From the NCBI RefSeq assembly GCF_014898055.3, contig NW_023601433.1, positions 83,461,106 through 83,525,105 of the forward strand: a stretch of DNA of 64,000 nt, written 5' to 3'. Both the position numbers and the translations under genes were made by a program. Of this stretch, positions 14,172 through 27,939 are shown in pieces. The notes beneath the pieces are model-generated. The model did no database searches. It had not been told where the DNA came from and saw only the letters and a program-made list of their open reading frames with translations. This DNA is from Talpa occidentalis. Lineage: Eukaryota > Chordata > Mammalia > Eulipotyphla > Talpidae. Positions within the stretch are counted from its first letter, which is position 1. Every line of letters starts with the position of its first letter.

Positions 14172-14248
14172 CTTACCTGGCGTTCTGACTTCCTCTCATC
14201 TGCTCTTTGCATCTTATGTTTGAGTGCTCCGGACAACTAAGCCAGAAC
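14172..14248 (+). repeat. 77-bp local duplication, copy 1
   Basis: This segment recurs in direct orientation at 15085-15161. By eye the two copies differ at three positions (one near the left end, two adjacent in the middle) and have no indels. The sequence outside the shared block is unrelated. It matches no interspersed repeat I recognise. Confidence 0.9.
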
Positions 14249-15084
14249 GTGGCTGTACAAAGGCTGCAGATCTCATCTGTGCTAAGTGCTATTTGTTGAG
14301 GACCTTGTAGAGTACTTTCAAACCACTCGGCAAAGTCTCACTTCCCAACTCGGGGCTATCAGTGGATGTTGGTGTCTGCCCCTCTTGTCGGAGACCCACA
14401 CAATGAGTTCCTGAGGCTGTTGCATATAATTCAAGTTTGTCTCATCTGATGGGGAGTTCCATTGACAGATGGATCTGTTACAGTAATCAGGAATACTGGG
14501 TGTTATGAGTTTGGACTTGACTTCTCCATCCCTACACATTGGTAGTAGGGTTTAACGGCCTCACCTTCATGTTTCAGTGGCATTAGCCCTTCTTGCCAAA
14601 GGGCTGAGGGTCTGCAATAGATCCATGGTTCTGAAATGCCCACACAACTACCCACTTGGGAGTGGGTACATGGTTATGGGGAACCGTGAACTTCATTCTC
14701 GATGGGCCTCTGCCTAGGAGCTGGTAGTGGTCTGTTATCCTACCTGCGCGTGCTTCACCTTGGGATTGATTGATTTATGCTAAATGAATGCAACTAGGGC
14801 ACTTCCTGAGAGTGTCCTGAAATTTGATTTAGTCTAGACCAAGTGTTCAGGTTTATAGCCTTCACTAGCACAGACACAACTTCTGTCCCAGAGAAATGGC
14901 GAAATCTGCCTGTTCCCTTCCTTCAAAGGGGTCGGCGCTTCCATGGACCCGTCATAGCTGTTTGTCTTCTGTTGGCTTGATGTATACACCAGTACTTGAT
15001 AGCCCAGTCAGGGGCTCTGGAGCCAAGACCACTCAGTAGAGGAATCTTGCATGGACAGCAAGCTCTGGACCCTTGGTCATGCTT

Positions 15085-15161
15085 CTTACCTGGAGTTCTG
15101 ACTTCCTCTCATCTGCTCTTTGCATCTTATACTTGAGTGCTCCGGACAACTAAGCCAGAAC
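15085..15161 (+). repeat. 77-bp local duplication, copy 2
   Basis: Direct copy of 14172-14248, 913 bp downstream. The copies share GAGTGCTCCGGACAACTAAG and the text before it. Similarity stops sharply at both ends, which fits a short-range duplication rather than two insertions of a transposon family. Confidence 0.9.
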
Positions 15162-18100
15162 TATCTGCCTCCTTTGTCCAACATTGCCTTCGAAGCCTGT
15201 CTTAAAACAACAGCTGAACCACCAGCGCTTTAGAGGTGGGCCTACCCACCCCAGGGCTGCTAGACTTGGCAAATAACAGATCTCCCAATTATATTCAAAT
15301 TTCAGATGTAAGTATGTCCTGAGTATTGCATGGAGTACTATCTTTCCTTTGGTAAGCTTACTCCAGAGTGAAAGTAAATACGAATCTTCTAGAAGCTCAT
15401 AGCGACCTTAGCTTTGAATTCACTTTCCTAGCAATGATGTGGTTCACTTCTGAACTTTCAAGTTTCAGGTTTTAAATCTCAACTGAAAGACCTTTTTGAT
15501 GGTAGGTCTCTTCTGATCTATCATTACCAAGTTAATCTTGGTGAAGTTAAGAGACAAATGAGACAATTGTTATTTACTGCTAACGAAATCTGTCATTTAC
15601 CTAAATCATGGCTAAGGTATAGCAGACAGGTATCAGTCTGCTCGCTCCACTTCCAGCCTCTCCCAGCAGACGTGAGTCCATCACCCTGCTTTCTAACACT
15701 TGCTCTTCCAACTGCCCTTCAACTTTTTTTCAAGAGCAGTTTTTCTTTTCTTGGCCCATTGTTTCCAGGAGCTCGTAATGATTAAAGTGCTCTGCAACTG
15801 GGGCCTTATGGAGCTTATCAACTTGTCTTCTGGGAAGGAACCCTAGGGTGACCGTGCAGAGTTGTTAGCAGTTGGTACCTGGAAACTTAAAATCACAAAA
15901 GCAAAACTCAATCTTCATTTACAGTGTTTGCTTTGTTCCTAACTGGGTTTGATAAGATACAATAGTCTTGATTTTAAAGACTGCATTGAGATTTACGTTA
16001 AGGAGTAAAATGTGTCAATTACACTGAAACCCTGGTGTCTAGTGAGTTGTCACTGGGGAGATGTTATAAAACAGCCATATCTTGTTGTTCAGCTTCTTTG
16101 ACTTCGGACACTGAGAATCTGCCCGAATCAGCCTACTTCATGACAAACTTTTGAACTCCGCCACTCCCTCCAGCCCATTTTGGAGAAGGAAAAATTGTCC
16201 TCATTAAGAGTCTTGTTTTCATGGTAGTTTCCAACAAGTGAAAAACAGATCTCTCGAGTCTCCCAGGACCATAAACCTGGAAAATGGGCAAAAACTAAAA
16301 AGCCCATGTAAACATCAAGTGTAGTTTGTGTCAATTCTACCTCAAAGTGCTGTTGAGAATCATGCTTTTGTCAGATCCTATTAAGAACATCAATAACTTG
16401 CATGAAGTGAACATGTCTCGAAATACAGCAGATGAATTTACATACATACTTGAAATTCAATATATTACACCCTATGGCTTGGAAGTAACTCTAGATACTT
16501 GAAAGCAGCAATGATGCCTCAGAACAGGTATGAGTGTAAGTAACACCTGCAAAGTTGTCTGTTTACATGAGAGACATATCATCTGTGTCAGATTATTAAG
16601 GACTTAAACATGCTAACGTACAAACCACCTTTTTCAGAGTGGGAAGAGAATAACTTTCTCTTGGTCTGAAAGTGCTCAGCGCTCATCATGAAACTTGACA
16701 GGGATGGCCTCTGGGAGGCTGAATTCTGAGGGCAGTGGGCACCCACTTCTGCCACCCAGTCCCCATTCCCACCTGAGAGCTGTTGTCACTCAATGCTCAA
16801 TTTTTGACTCACTTGGTGGCATCGATGACTTTCATCTTCAATGGCAATGAACTTACAACCCTCAAACACAGCATTTCCCACCTGCTCCTGCCAGCCTGAA
16901 GGATGGAGGGGCTCTCGGCTCCAATTGCACCTCTCTTCAGACATCTCTTTTGTCCCAAATACTAGCTTGGAAAGTATGTGGTTACGCTAGATGTTGAAGC
17001 AGGTCAAGGCAACACTGACGGCCGTTCCTTCTTCCCCGGTGTTGCAGTCTTGGAGCCTCTTCACACCTTATTCTTAAGATTTAGGGGCACAGTATATCCT
17101 CTTCCAGGTGCCCAGGTGGAAAATGGTGGGAAGGTAGCAAGAGGCCACAGGCTGCTCGTTTCTCAGGAATCTTCCTTGTCTAGCATGAAGTACAGATGAA
17201 CTTGTGTATCTATGGGGAGAAGCCAACCATGCATCACATATCTAAGGCCACAGGCTTGACTCTCACGCCAAGGTCCCCCAGATCATCCAGGGGCAGAAGC
17301 TGTGGCAACAGCCTCTCAAGGACAGTAGTGGAGTCTACTGGGGAGGTGACCCCCATGGGGGAACAGCCACTTTAGGGGCATGAGTGCTCAGGAGAAATCT
17401 TTCAAATCTTCCAGAGAATTCCCTTTGTCCACTTCTTGATCCTGAAATCATGACAAGAACATAGAAGTCTAGAATGTTCTGAGCAAGCATATTCCCAGAG
17501 TCTCTTCTGGGACTTGCAGTGTCTGATGCTTAGTCCTGGCTGACAGCACCAGACATACACAGAGGCCAATGTCCAGGAGAAGCAGCTTGGCAAGTAAGGG
17601 TGGCGGGTGAATTTGGCACCAGCGAGACCAGCGCAGCTTCCTATGAACTGGACGGTGTGCTCTGTTCCTCCCATCTGGTCCCCTCACTGGGGTTCTCTGA
17701 AGCTATTTGTCTTCAGCTAGAGGCTCACTGCTCTAGCACAGGTTTGAATCTTGAACATCATTTCTTGCCCGACTTGAGGGAGCCTCGCACACAGTCTCTT
17801 GGCAATTGGGGCAAAGGAGCGCACAGCCCTCTGAAGAGAGGCTGCAATTGGAGAGACATTTGAGTGCAGTTGCACTGGATGCTGGAGCTGGCCAGGGGTA
17901 GACAGGAAATCTACGATTCTTTGGACCCTTCGACTTTTTCTTTTGAAATCCTCTAACACTAGCTGAGTGGGGCATTAAGGACTTGGGGAAATTCTTTGAG
18001 CACAGACCCAAATTTGAGGAATAGCAGAGCCTCCTGGGGCCCTCCAACTCTGGATAATTGAGTGAATGTTTCTGCTTGAATGTTTGCTCATAGTATTGGA

Positions 18101-21100
18101 GTATGTCCCCCACCCCCAATTTTGTAATTACAAAGGGAAACTTGGAGGGTCCTGGAGGATGCCCCTCTGACCAAAGGCACTCGTGGTTACCATGAATGGT
18201 GAATCCCATGGGCACCTCCCAGCATGGTGCCTTGAGCCCAGCATGTCTGCAGGGTCTTTCCCCAAAATGCACGACCCTGACCATTAGAAGGTCAGAAGAG
18301 CCCCTCTGGGGGGATGTCTACAAAGTGACCAGGCCTTCAGAGAATCGAGGTCGCACAAAGCAAGACTGAACCCCCCCCCCAATCAGAGGGGGTGAGGCAC
18401 AACTAAGTGCAACTTGTGCCCTGGAGAGGGCGACCCAGCCTCTGGCCCATGTGGAGGGTCATCGTCCATGGTCCTCATGGTGCCGCCACTGTTCAAGCTC
18501 CGCCTTCAAATTGGGGATCCACCAAAAGAGGGAGAGGTTTGCACTCATTCTCCTTGGCTCTCAAGCTCCATCACACTCAGCCCAGGCCTCCCAACCCGCC
18601 TGTGTGTAGGCCCAGTGCTCCATTCCTGGTGGACAAATCTTTGTGGGATAGGAAACATCCTGGAAAAAGGATCTTGGTTCTGTTTCTTCCCAGTGCCAGC
18701 AGTTGGCTTCATGCACTCTGTGCCCTCCAAGTAGGGGTGCGATGACCAGTGCTGGGGGAGGCTGAGCTAAGGTCTGAAGCTCGTCTAGGGAAAAGGCCTT
18801 TGCCTGCTCCCACTCAGTACTAGATTGGTGCACAGCAGGGACGGAAGGCCCTTGCCTCCCATCACCAGTTTGGGGCTCCTATCTTTGTGCCCTTGAGGGG
18901 GAGGGGTAAGTAGGGCAGATGTCAACACCTGGATATTGAGTCCCTGGTCTAATACCATGGACTTGGCACATTGACCTCTTACACACACCCTCATGTTCTA
19001 GTTAGGAAATCAAAGCCTGGACAACAGAAACCTACCTGGAGCCACAGAGTTGCGTGTGTAAACACTCAATCCCACCGCCTGCAGGACTTCCTGGCTGAAT
19101 CGTGTTAGCGATGGAGTTGAGACTAAACCTGTCCTATGACTTTGCCATGGCAACTGTTTCAACTTGAGCATCACAGTGGCAGCCTCCATGGGCCACACAT
19201 TCCTAGTGCACACATGTTAGTGGGAAACATCTGTCACCCAGACAGCTATTGCTGACAGCTCAAGGAAGGATGAGTATGTAGTACTAAGCTTAGGCCAGAT
19301 CTCTTGCCTGTCCGGGGGAATTCAGAACCGTGGCGGGGGCTACTCTGGAACTGAAAATAGAAGAATGGGGGGTGATGAGGAATGGTGGGTGGGAAGCAAG
19401 TGCTTCAGGCAGAATAAGCAGGTCTGGAAGGAGGCCTGTGAGGTCGAAGTGAGAGTGGGTAGGAGAGTCAACATGAGGCTGGAAAGTGTGTCGCCAATGA
19501 GGTGTAGACAACATCTAGGTGAGTCGCCAGACTGACTTGGGGCAATGAAGTTCTTTGAAACTGACAGATCCCAATAGGAAATCCTGCCAGTGTGGAAACT
19601 TTGATTAGATTTCAGTCTGAGGACTGAAGCATTGACTGTCACCCCCACTGTTCCAACTCAGTTTGACTCAAGAGTTTGGTCTATACTTTGAAGTGATCCT
19701 ATCACAACACACATTCTCCCATGGGCAGCTATGAATGCCAGTGACAGTGGAGAAGTCCTAGCTGACTGGACCTCACTTTTCAGTCTACAAGGCTAACGGT
19801 TTGATAGACGCAGCCTGATCTAAATCTGAGCTCCGCTGTGGGTCTGCTCAAGCAGTCTGACTTTGGAGAGGCTGATGGACTGGCTTGGGTCCCATCCCTA
19901 GGGTAAGCCTCACAATGTTTTCCAGGCTGCCCACTTTCAAACAACTCCAATGTGGCTTCTAGTTCTCAATGGACTATGTCCTGCAATCTCTTACCTTTGC
20001 ATCTGAGATGTCTTTCTATCTTTAGTGTTCTCATTAAATGCTGATTTACCCAACTGAGCAGAAGTTCTCCAACCATACTGTCATGTTTCCTACTGGGGAC
20101 TGGCTGAGACAAAGGATCTGCTGTTAAATAGCTCTGGCTATAGAATGGGCTACATCACCTTTTGAAAGTCAGATAACCTTGGAACTGGGGACAGTATTTT
20201 GCTCTTGAGATGAAACATGCTCAGAAATAAATCACCCCAAATCAGATATGACGAGATGACATTGATCTCTGAACTTGGTGGTATTCTCTAACTGCACACC
20301 CCTAAACTTAACCAATTTGACAGTTGTAGACTCAGCTAGAAAAGTTAGCCGAGCCCACGGGGTGACTCTACCAAACCCTTGGAATGTTTATAGAAACCCA
20401 GTGCTCAGCAGAAAATGTTTTCCTTTCATAGAAAGTCAAACCGCAGACCATGGTTTCCATGACTTGACTTACAGAAAGCAATGGAAGGATGTATGTTGGC
20501 TGCTCCCACTGACCCGACCTGCAGAGGGCTGGGAGTGGTGGGGCAGGGGAGATGCCAACCATTTCTTCCTACTATGCAATGATGCCAAGCATTTGCTTCT
20601 CTTGGCCTTTGTGGGGGAGGGGAATGTGTTTAGAGTAAAGGTAAAACCAAAACTCAAGTTAGGGTAAGTTGAACACATAAAGGGTGCTGTAAATATATGC
20701 AAGGTTGCAAACGTGATGGCAAACTTCCTATTGGCCAAAAGCAAAGCAGAATCTATGGAGAACAATACTGACAAATTAAATTCAATCCTGCTCAGAAGGA
20801 TCTAGATCACCCATCTGCCAAGCGCTGAGCCCCATGAGACAAATCTCCTGTGGTGGGTATAGAGCCTGTGCCTTGTGTTTAAACCACGGGACATGAGCTG
20901 GGACATGAGCAAGTTTCAGTGTCTCCATTACACAGTGGAGGAATCTTCCTCAAGCTGAAATGTTCTGGGACGGACACTCAGCTCCAAGCCTGCTGGATTC
21001 CAAACCCATGGTTATATCCGATGCTGCCTCCCTTCTATTTACAAGCTGGGTTCCTGTAAGTGACACTACATGATTTTTCTCAACATAGAACCAAGAATTT

Positions 21101-21544
21101 CTGGAATGAAAACATTGGAACTAAAACAACTGGTAACATTCTGGAAAGAAAACTGGGAACTAAAACATTGGACCAAGTACGCATTCCACTGGTCTTAACC
21201 GAACAAAGCGGGGGAAAGTCCAAAATTTAAGAAAATGCAAGAAAGCTCGCCTTCAGGCCATCCTGGAGTTTCTAAGCATGAGGCTTTACTCACAAGGTGG
21301 AATTGAGGGAGTGGCCCCAGGTCTGAGACCTGAGTCACCAAAGTCACCTTAAAGCGTGGGATGAGGCGGGCCTTCCTCTTAGCCTTACCCTGTGCTCAGC
21401 AGACAGTTCAGAAACTGCAAACAGTTCAGAAATTCAGAACATGAAAGTATGGTCCTGGTAAACATCTTCTGGAGATAACCATTGTGGAAAAACCTGAACC
21501 TGCATGCTTTCCACTTGCCACTCCTATTAGTATAAAGCTAAACT

Positions 21545-21690
21545 TTTTTTTTTTTTTGCAGTTTTTATACATGTCGATCTTGGTGAAAGGCTGCAAATAT
21601 TAGAATTCTCACGCACCCTTTACCCTGATGTAATTTGCATTTGGCCCCATTTTATCTTGGTAAAGTTGTCTCTTCCTGAGCCATTAAATC
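21545..21690 (-). mobile_element. old L1-like relic next to a poly-T tract
   Basis: A T tract begins near 21545. It is followed by text resembling the antisense form of an old L1 family: AGAATTCTCACGCACCCTTTACCC and CCCCATTTTATCTTGG are diverged versions of words common in antisense old L1 copies. The poly-T at the left edge would be the A tail of a minus-oriented insertion. Ends and subfamily are uncertain. Confidence 0.45.
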
Positions 21691-24600
21691 AGAGCCCACA
21701 TGTCCATGTTCTCTAAGCACCTAGTTCTCAAAGTTCCCTAAAACAAGCACGATCCCCCAAATCTCAGGTCATTTAATCTATCCAAAGTGAAATCTCCGGA
21801 GTCGCTGGCACCGCACACTCATGTCTGGCTGGCTGAAGGCCACCTCCACGGGGGTGGAAACTGAGTATTTAGGAAGGCTCTGACTTCCAAGGTACTAAAA
21901 ATACTTTCTGCATCCCCATCGCGGAGCTCTGTCCTACCTGGTGCTTGTCCAGGGTCCTGGGCTTTGAGTGGTGACTAAGGGAGACTGATCTGAGGTGAGG
22001 GGCCTAGGTATGCTGTAGGTTCTGTTGATTTCCAGTTCTTTTGTAGGTTACCTTTTCTCTGGGCTATGAGGCAGACGTCTAGTAATAGACATGATCAGAT
22101 AGTGCCTACACTTGAAATGTTCATCTTGATCTTGACCCTCTTCCCTTCTCAAAGCCTCCTAATAGAGTGACACCAAGTATCTGCTGGCATTCTCCAGTTT
22201 TAGCACTGAGTCTTGGGTAAACCAGGGTGGATGGTCTCCCTAATTGCACCGCGATTCATCGGTAGCTATCACTGATGGCAGCTTTTGCCAAAAAGCCTTT
22301 CTGCGTTGCCTAAACTATTTTATGGTGGACCAACGTCCTCAAACTGAGAAACAGCATTGCTATTCCCAGCAAAACAGCTGAATATATTAAAGCAAAACAG
22401 GAAGAATGTATAGTGTCCATGCTGAAAGGTGTAATAAGTGTGCAGATGCCAAGAGCTCAAACAAGAGGTCAGCTGGGGCAAGGAAAAAAATCATGTCACA
22501 CAGGTGCGTTGGGAGCGGCTGGAGTAACGGCAAGACCACACACTTCAGAAGAAACAGTGTCTGAAGCCCTAGCTCAGCCTTGCCTGGCTAAATGTGGCAT
22601 GTAGGTCCTGACCTTGGGGCCACCACACACTGCCCTTCTCCCTGCTTTTTTAAAAACAAAACTAAACTAAATACCCTTCTAGAGCTGATAGAATAAACAA
22701 AAACCATCCTAAAAAGCTTGTGCTGCTTGTATTGGGGCAGCTGTTGTAGCTGACTGAGCCTCCTAGGCCGTGGAGTTGGGCAAGTGCAAGTGTTACTAGG
22801 CAACCTTTGTCAGTTGACATGTAACCTCAAAATTACATTTTTACCCCACATGTGCACACGCTTCACCCACCCTCCATCAGACCTCGGGTCCCCATGCCAC
22901 ACCCCTTCCCCTGCTCCTGCCTGTCCTCTCTGCTTCCCTCTGCTCTGCCAGTTTGTTCTTGGGTCCTTTGTATTCCACAGACGAGGGAAACCATTTGATG
23001 TCTCACTTGCCCATGTAACCTCATCACCTCCAGGGGGGCTCTGGCTGGTACCAGCCACTCACCTTTGTCCCCACCCAAAGGCACGAGTTCATCTCGCAGC
23101 TGAGGAGTACTCGGCTGAACACACATGCCACGCTTCCTCCTTCCAGAGTCTGTTGAAGGGAGTGTGTGCAGCCGCCAAGGCCAGGCAGGTTCACTGCAGA
23201 CGTGGGCAAATGGAAAGAGTCTCAGAGCTGTAGGTACACCTGATGGAGTGTTCAGTGCCGACCCGGGGGTCCAGAGACGCAGGCAGACCAGGAGGCAGGC
23301 AGCGGCCCCGGCTCACAGCCCCGGGGCCAGGGGCACCATTCCTCTTATGCTGCTCAAGAACAAAGCCGGCCCAGAGCCAGTTCTGCGCTCATAGCCAAAC
23401 TGACAACTCCCCGTGCACGCAGGGTGCGATCCGTGCTACGGGCTGTGTCCAGGAGGCCTCATGAAGGCAAGAGCCTGAGTTGTTCCATGTTCCTTTTTCC
23501 TAGGTTACTCCATGTCCCTCTAACCTCGCACGCCCTTAGGTTGGTTCTATGACGTGGCGATTGTGGTCAGCGGGCTCTGATCAGGCCGGTGTACTGAGGG
23601 CGGGGCCAACCCCATGCCATGCTGGAGGCTGGACGCCCTGACCGGGGCAGGGGCAGGGCAGAGGGGATGCGGGGTGGGCGGTGAGTGCCTGGTGCTGCAG
23701 CTGCGGGCTGTTACCCACAGCAGTCCTCTGGGTAGGAGCCGTCCTAAAGCTGGCCACTTGTCCATATAGTTTTATTGCTTTAATCCCACCATCCTGCCTG
23801 AGGCCAGGCCATGATAATATATTTAAGTAATGAGGCATGACAGCTGGGGCCTGCCAGGGTGATTAGAACACACCTCCAGGGTGTGAGAAGGTCCAAAGGT
23901 GAGGGCCCTAATCCCTTGGAAACGCCTGCAGTTGTGAGATGGCCAATGAACCCAGAACAGGGAGACCCAGCACAGAGCTGACAGGCAGTTAGAGACCCCC
24001 GTCGGGTCCAGGTAAACACGTGTCCTGAAGCCTGAGGAGCGAGGGGTGTAGGGTCAGGCAGGTGGTGGATTCCAGTGGGCTCTGGCTGGTACTAGACACC
24101 CAGCAATTACGTACTAGGAAATACTTGGTGCTTGAGCTGCCCAAGTGCCTCCTGGAATTTATTACAAAAGGATTAAGTAGAGTACGTTAAACTCTGTCAT
24201 GATAGTATCTGCGTAGTAAAACTCGGAGCGTGATTACATGAGATTCCCCGCCTGGCCTGCCAAGATGGAGATACCCTAAAAGCCTCCACATACGGAAAAA
24301 ATCTTTCCTATGTATAAAGAGGAGCCAGGAACAGGTTCCAGCCACACCTGGGTTTACTCGCAGCCAGTGAGCACGCCCCCTGAGTGCACACAGGTGTGTT
24401 CTGCTTCCAGGAAAGCAGAATCTTCTCTGAACCTTCCATCAACGGGGGCTGTTTACATGGTCATCAAAGAGCTAGAATATGAACATGCCACCTGTTTTAG
24501 TCTTTCCGGACACCAGCTGGGTGCCTGATCAGCGTGTAGAATCCGACACGACCTCCAAGTAGTGTCAAAATATAGTTTAAGACTGACTCCCCCACTTCAG

Positions 24601-25184
24601 ACTCCAATTGCAAGTCCAGGTTGTCATCTGTGCTTCTGACCCCTCCAGCTGTGGATCACTCAGGATTGCACCCACCCATTCCCCCTCAGGTTCAACAACT
24701 AGCTGGACAAGGAGCTGGCGGCAGAGATGCCAGAACAGTGTTTCTTTCCTGAAACAAAGAGGGGAAAGGCTAGACTTGGGCCCTTCCTACCAAGTCTTTC
24801 CAGTTCAAACCTCTAAGTTTCAGGCCCACAAGTTGGCTTAAACCCCCACAATCCCGTTAATGGTCATGCAGGAGGCAGAGCCGGGGCACCCACTACCTTT
24901 ATCCAAGAGGGTAAGTGCACCACTAAGCAGGGCGCTGCCAGGTCAGGACAAGGGAGACGGACCTCGCTGGGAGGGCCGGTTCACCGCACCTGAGACCCCA
25001 CGAGTAGGGAAGGGAGGCCTTTGGGAGTTCTCTGGTTTGCAACACCTGGTAAACAACGAAAAAGCCATACATTTCAGAAGTTGGCTCTGAGTTCTCAACA
25101 CCTAGAGGAGAGAGCCATCTGGTCAGTGAAAGTAAGAAATTTTGCCTGGACTTCAGTCTGGGGCTGAATCAACTGCTTGAGAAC
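21691..25184. other. unassigned DNA
   Basis: No gene or repeat recognised. The stretch around 22860-23760 is GC-rich and shows overlapping open frames on both strands, as GC-rich DNA does by chance, with no domain in any of them. An AT-rich, mixed-composition stretch around 24100-24260 could be conserved noncoding DNA, but I cannot test that. Confidence 0.5.
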
Positions 25185-25300
25185 CATTAAAGCCACAGGC
25201 CCTGGAGGCGGAGAACTCTCTGCTGTGTAACCCAGGCCAAACGCCTAACCTTTCTGAGCCTTTTTCTGGCTCTAAAAATGAGCCGTTACCTCTAAAATGG
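25185..25300 (+). mobile_element. MIR relic
   Basis: The order of words follows the MIR core: a diverged form of the tRNA-like end, then TGTGTAACCCAGGCCAAACG in place of the usual TGTGACCTTGGGCAAG, then TTTCTGAGCC and a form of the CTGTAAAATG word. It is heavily diverged, as expected for this ancient tRNA-derived SINE. Ends are approximate. Confidence 0.6.
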
Positions 25301-25714
25301 TCTGTGAGAGGGGCTGTATAGAAGGACTGGGGGGACCTCAGTCTTGGATACAAGTGACCCCAAGTGAAGGAGAAGGCAGCCTAATAGCTGTCAAGGTCAC
25401 GGGGGAGGCCTCAACCACAGTCACCTGTCAGGCCAGCCCCTTTCCAGACTCTAGAATATCTGACTGTCCGTGACGGAGCAGCTTGGGAGATCAGCGCAGT
25501 GCAAACACGGGCATGGACCTCAAACTCAGCAGAGGTTCACTGGCCAAAGACCTCCCCGTGGATGCCGATTGGAGATCTGTGGTTTCCAAGGTTCAATGAC
25601 ACTTTTTTGGACCGTGGAAAGCAGTATTAAAAACTTCACTCAAACTGATACATTGCTCTTAAATGCTCATGTTCGGGGGGCTATTTGAAGATCACGCTTC
25701 ATTGATGGGCCCAG

Positions 25715-25790
25715 TGCAAGGGAAGCATGTCGCTTCTCTCCATGCCTGTCTTCCCATCTGTACAATGGGGCGACCTACTTAAGCCGAGAT
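25715..25790 (+). mobile_element. possible MIR fragment
   Basis: CTTCCCATCTGTACAATGGGG followed by CGACCTACTTAA resembles the central part of MIR. The piece is short and the upstream part is not convincing. Confidence 0.45.
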
Positions 25791-27939
25791 GAACCTGCGG
25801 TGTCTAAAATGGTCCGCAGAGAAAAGGGCTGATCCAGCACGAGAGCCGGGCTTTGGGTTTTGTCGGCTGTTGCTGTTCTACCGAAGTCTTCAGCCCTGTG
25901 AGCTCTGGAAACCTTCCTTTTGTGGCAGGAGCAAGCAGAAGGAGCTACATTTCTAACTCTTGAAGAGTTACCGACAAAGGGTATTTCCCTACATGTCAAC
26001 TGGGCAGGAGGCAGCCCTGGCTGTCACCTTTCAGCCCAAGAACCCCATCTGTGTCCACCGGCTGATCTTGCCAAAAAGCCCTGGTGGAGTCTTAACCATC
26101 CCTCTTCTGCCGCAGTGGGATTGACCTTGACCTGGCAAGGATCCCCTCAGGTGTCAGTGGGGGCAGGGTCAGCTGTGTGGGCGAGCAAGTTGAGCAGGGA
26201 CGACGGCCACTGGCTTAGAGGGGCACGGTGCTTACCACTGATGCTGGCAGGTTGGAAATCTTCAGTTTTGAACTGGGACCCTGGTTTGCACCCGAGTCGG
26301 GTCCCAAGTGGGTATCCTTCAGAAGATGGGTGGGGAGCGACTGGCACGTGCAAAGGGTTTCCCTGGAGACAACTGAGTGGCCTAAGGCTTACTAGAAACA
26401 AGGAATGACCAGGCACTCAGGTGCATGGCAGAGCTGCAAGCACTAGGGGGTACCCGCCAGGGAGAGCTGCCATCTAGGACATCGGGCTACTCCTAACACC
26501 GCGGTCTAAAAGAACTGGGAGAACATTCCCTGACTTCATTCTCCTTCTGCCCTGCTCCTTCCAATGCCTTTGGTTGTGCTGCTAAAATGAGCAGAAGCCT
26601 GGGAGCCAGAGGGAGGGAGCCTTGGGTGGCATGGGCACGGAAGGGTGGATGCTGTGTTTGGAGAAACAAAACAGGAAATCAGACCAGTCACCACGACAGC
26701 TTCTACTTGATTACTGCTTGCTTGTTTCAAAAAATAAAAATTGTATCCAGCAGTCTAACCCCAAACTAAATCACCCCTAAATAAACGTAGTTACCATGAG
26801 CTACATCAATAGACACCTGGTTAACTTTTCTGCCCCAAGAAATCCATTATCAGGGAAGCTCATTAGCTAAAAATCCTCTTGCTTGCTAAAAAGTTGAAGT
26901 TCTCTCAAGTCTAAGGATGTAATTAATTTTTTCTTTAAATTTTCTGCATCTGGGTGGTATGTTTTAATATGCAAGACAATTCTCCGCTGGATAAACATGG
27001 GGGTTGGGTACCAGAAATCTAGGGGACCTCTGAGAAGAGCTTCCTGGTCTTGAAACGCAAAGGCATGATGTCAGCAAGGTTTATTAGAACAAGCATTCTC
27101 TAAGCGAGACTTGCAGAGAGGGTTTGAAGCTGGGGAAGGAGAGACCATTGTCTGTTTGGAAATTGACTCGATCACTTCATTTCAAGTGACTTGAGCCTCT
27201 GTAGTATATTAAGCCACAGAATAAACTTCGAGATGAACTGTCTTCACCCCACTACACTCCATCCCAGCCCGTGCAGAAGGGGTAGTGAAAGCAAATGAGG
27301 GTAGCGTAGGAAATCACACCCAGGAGGTGTGCCTTTGGGGCCCAGGGGTAACTACACATCAGGGGGTCCTCCTCCCGCTGTGCCGTCATCCAGGGTCTTG
27401 GCACTTCCTGCCTTGGCTCATGAGGTGTCGAGGACTCAGCAGAGGTCAGCCCGACTCCCTCCACTTTCCAGCCCCTCCGTTCCCCTTTGATCGTCATCAG
27501 AAACCCCGACCAGATGGCCGGCGAGGCCTGGTGGGGCGGGCCTGGGATCGCATCCCCCCAGCTTTGCTGGCTGGTCCCCTGCAGCAGCGGAGCCCGAGCC
27601 TGCGGCGGGGAGCACACGTGTGCCCCTCCAGCAGCCGTGCAGGAAATACTCTCATTTCCAACCTGTTGGCAACACACTGACAGTCAGGGGAGCCACAGCT
27701 GTGGGTGCGGAAAGGTTGCTGGGGAGAAGCAATTTCCCAGCTCCAAGCTGCTGCGGAAGGAGAAATTGAACACTTACTTGTAATTTCCCCCTGAGGTCTG
27801 TCAGAGACTAATCTAAGTGGGCACTTGGGCTGAAGGGTGAGAACAAGGGAAGCCAGGGCTCTTTCCAGGGGCCAAGTTCAATCCCATTGCGCTGGCCGCT
27901 GCTATCCTATTTCTGAGGATGCTAAAGTCTTATAACCTC
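25791..27939. other. unassigned DNA with a conserved-looking stretch
   Basis: No gene is supported. The open frame at 25920-26408 on the plus strand has no domain and overlaps an opposing frame. The stretch 26730-27240 is repeat-free, mixed AT-rich text with homeodomain-type TAATTA words, and is discussed in the findings. The block 27250-27780 is GC-rich with opposing open frames and nothing recognisable. Confidence 0.5.

Larger units (their letters stand above)
12991..21539. other. unassigned DNA containing a local duplication
   Basis: No gene or clear repeat apart from the 77-bp duplicated segment listed separately. A ten-base C run lies at 18371-18380. The longest open frame, on the minus strand at 17733-18284, has no recognisable domain, contains low-complexity basic stretches and overlaps frames on the other strand, so I treat it as chance. 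Confidence 0.55.

Noticed and set aside
17733..18284. 183-codon minus-strand open frame
   Set aside because: No domain, overlaps other frames on both strands and shows no splice or promoter context.
25920..26408. 162-codon plus-strand open frame
   Set aside because: No domain, and an opposing frame covers the same DNA.
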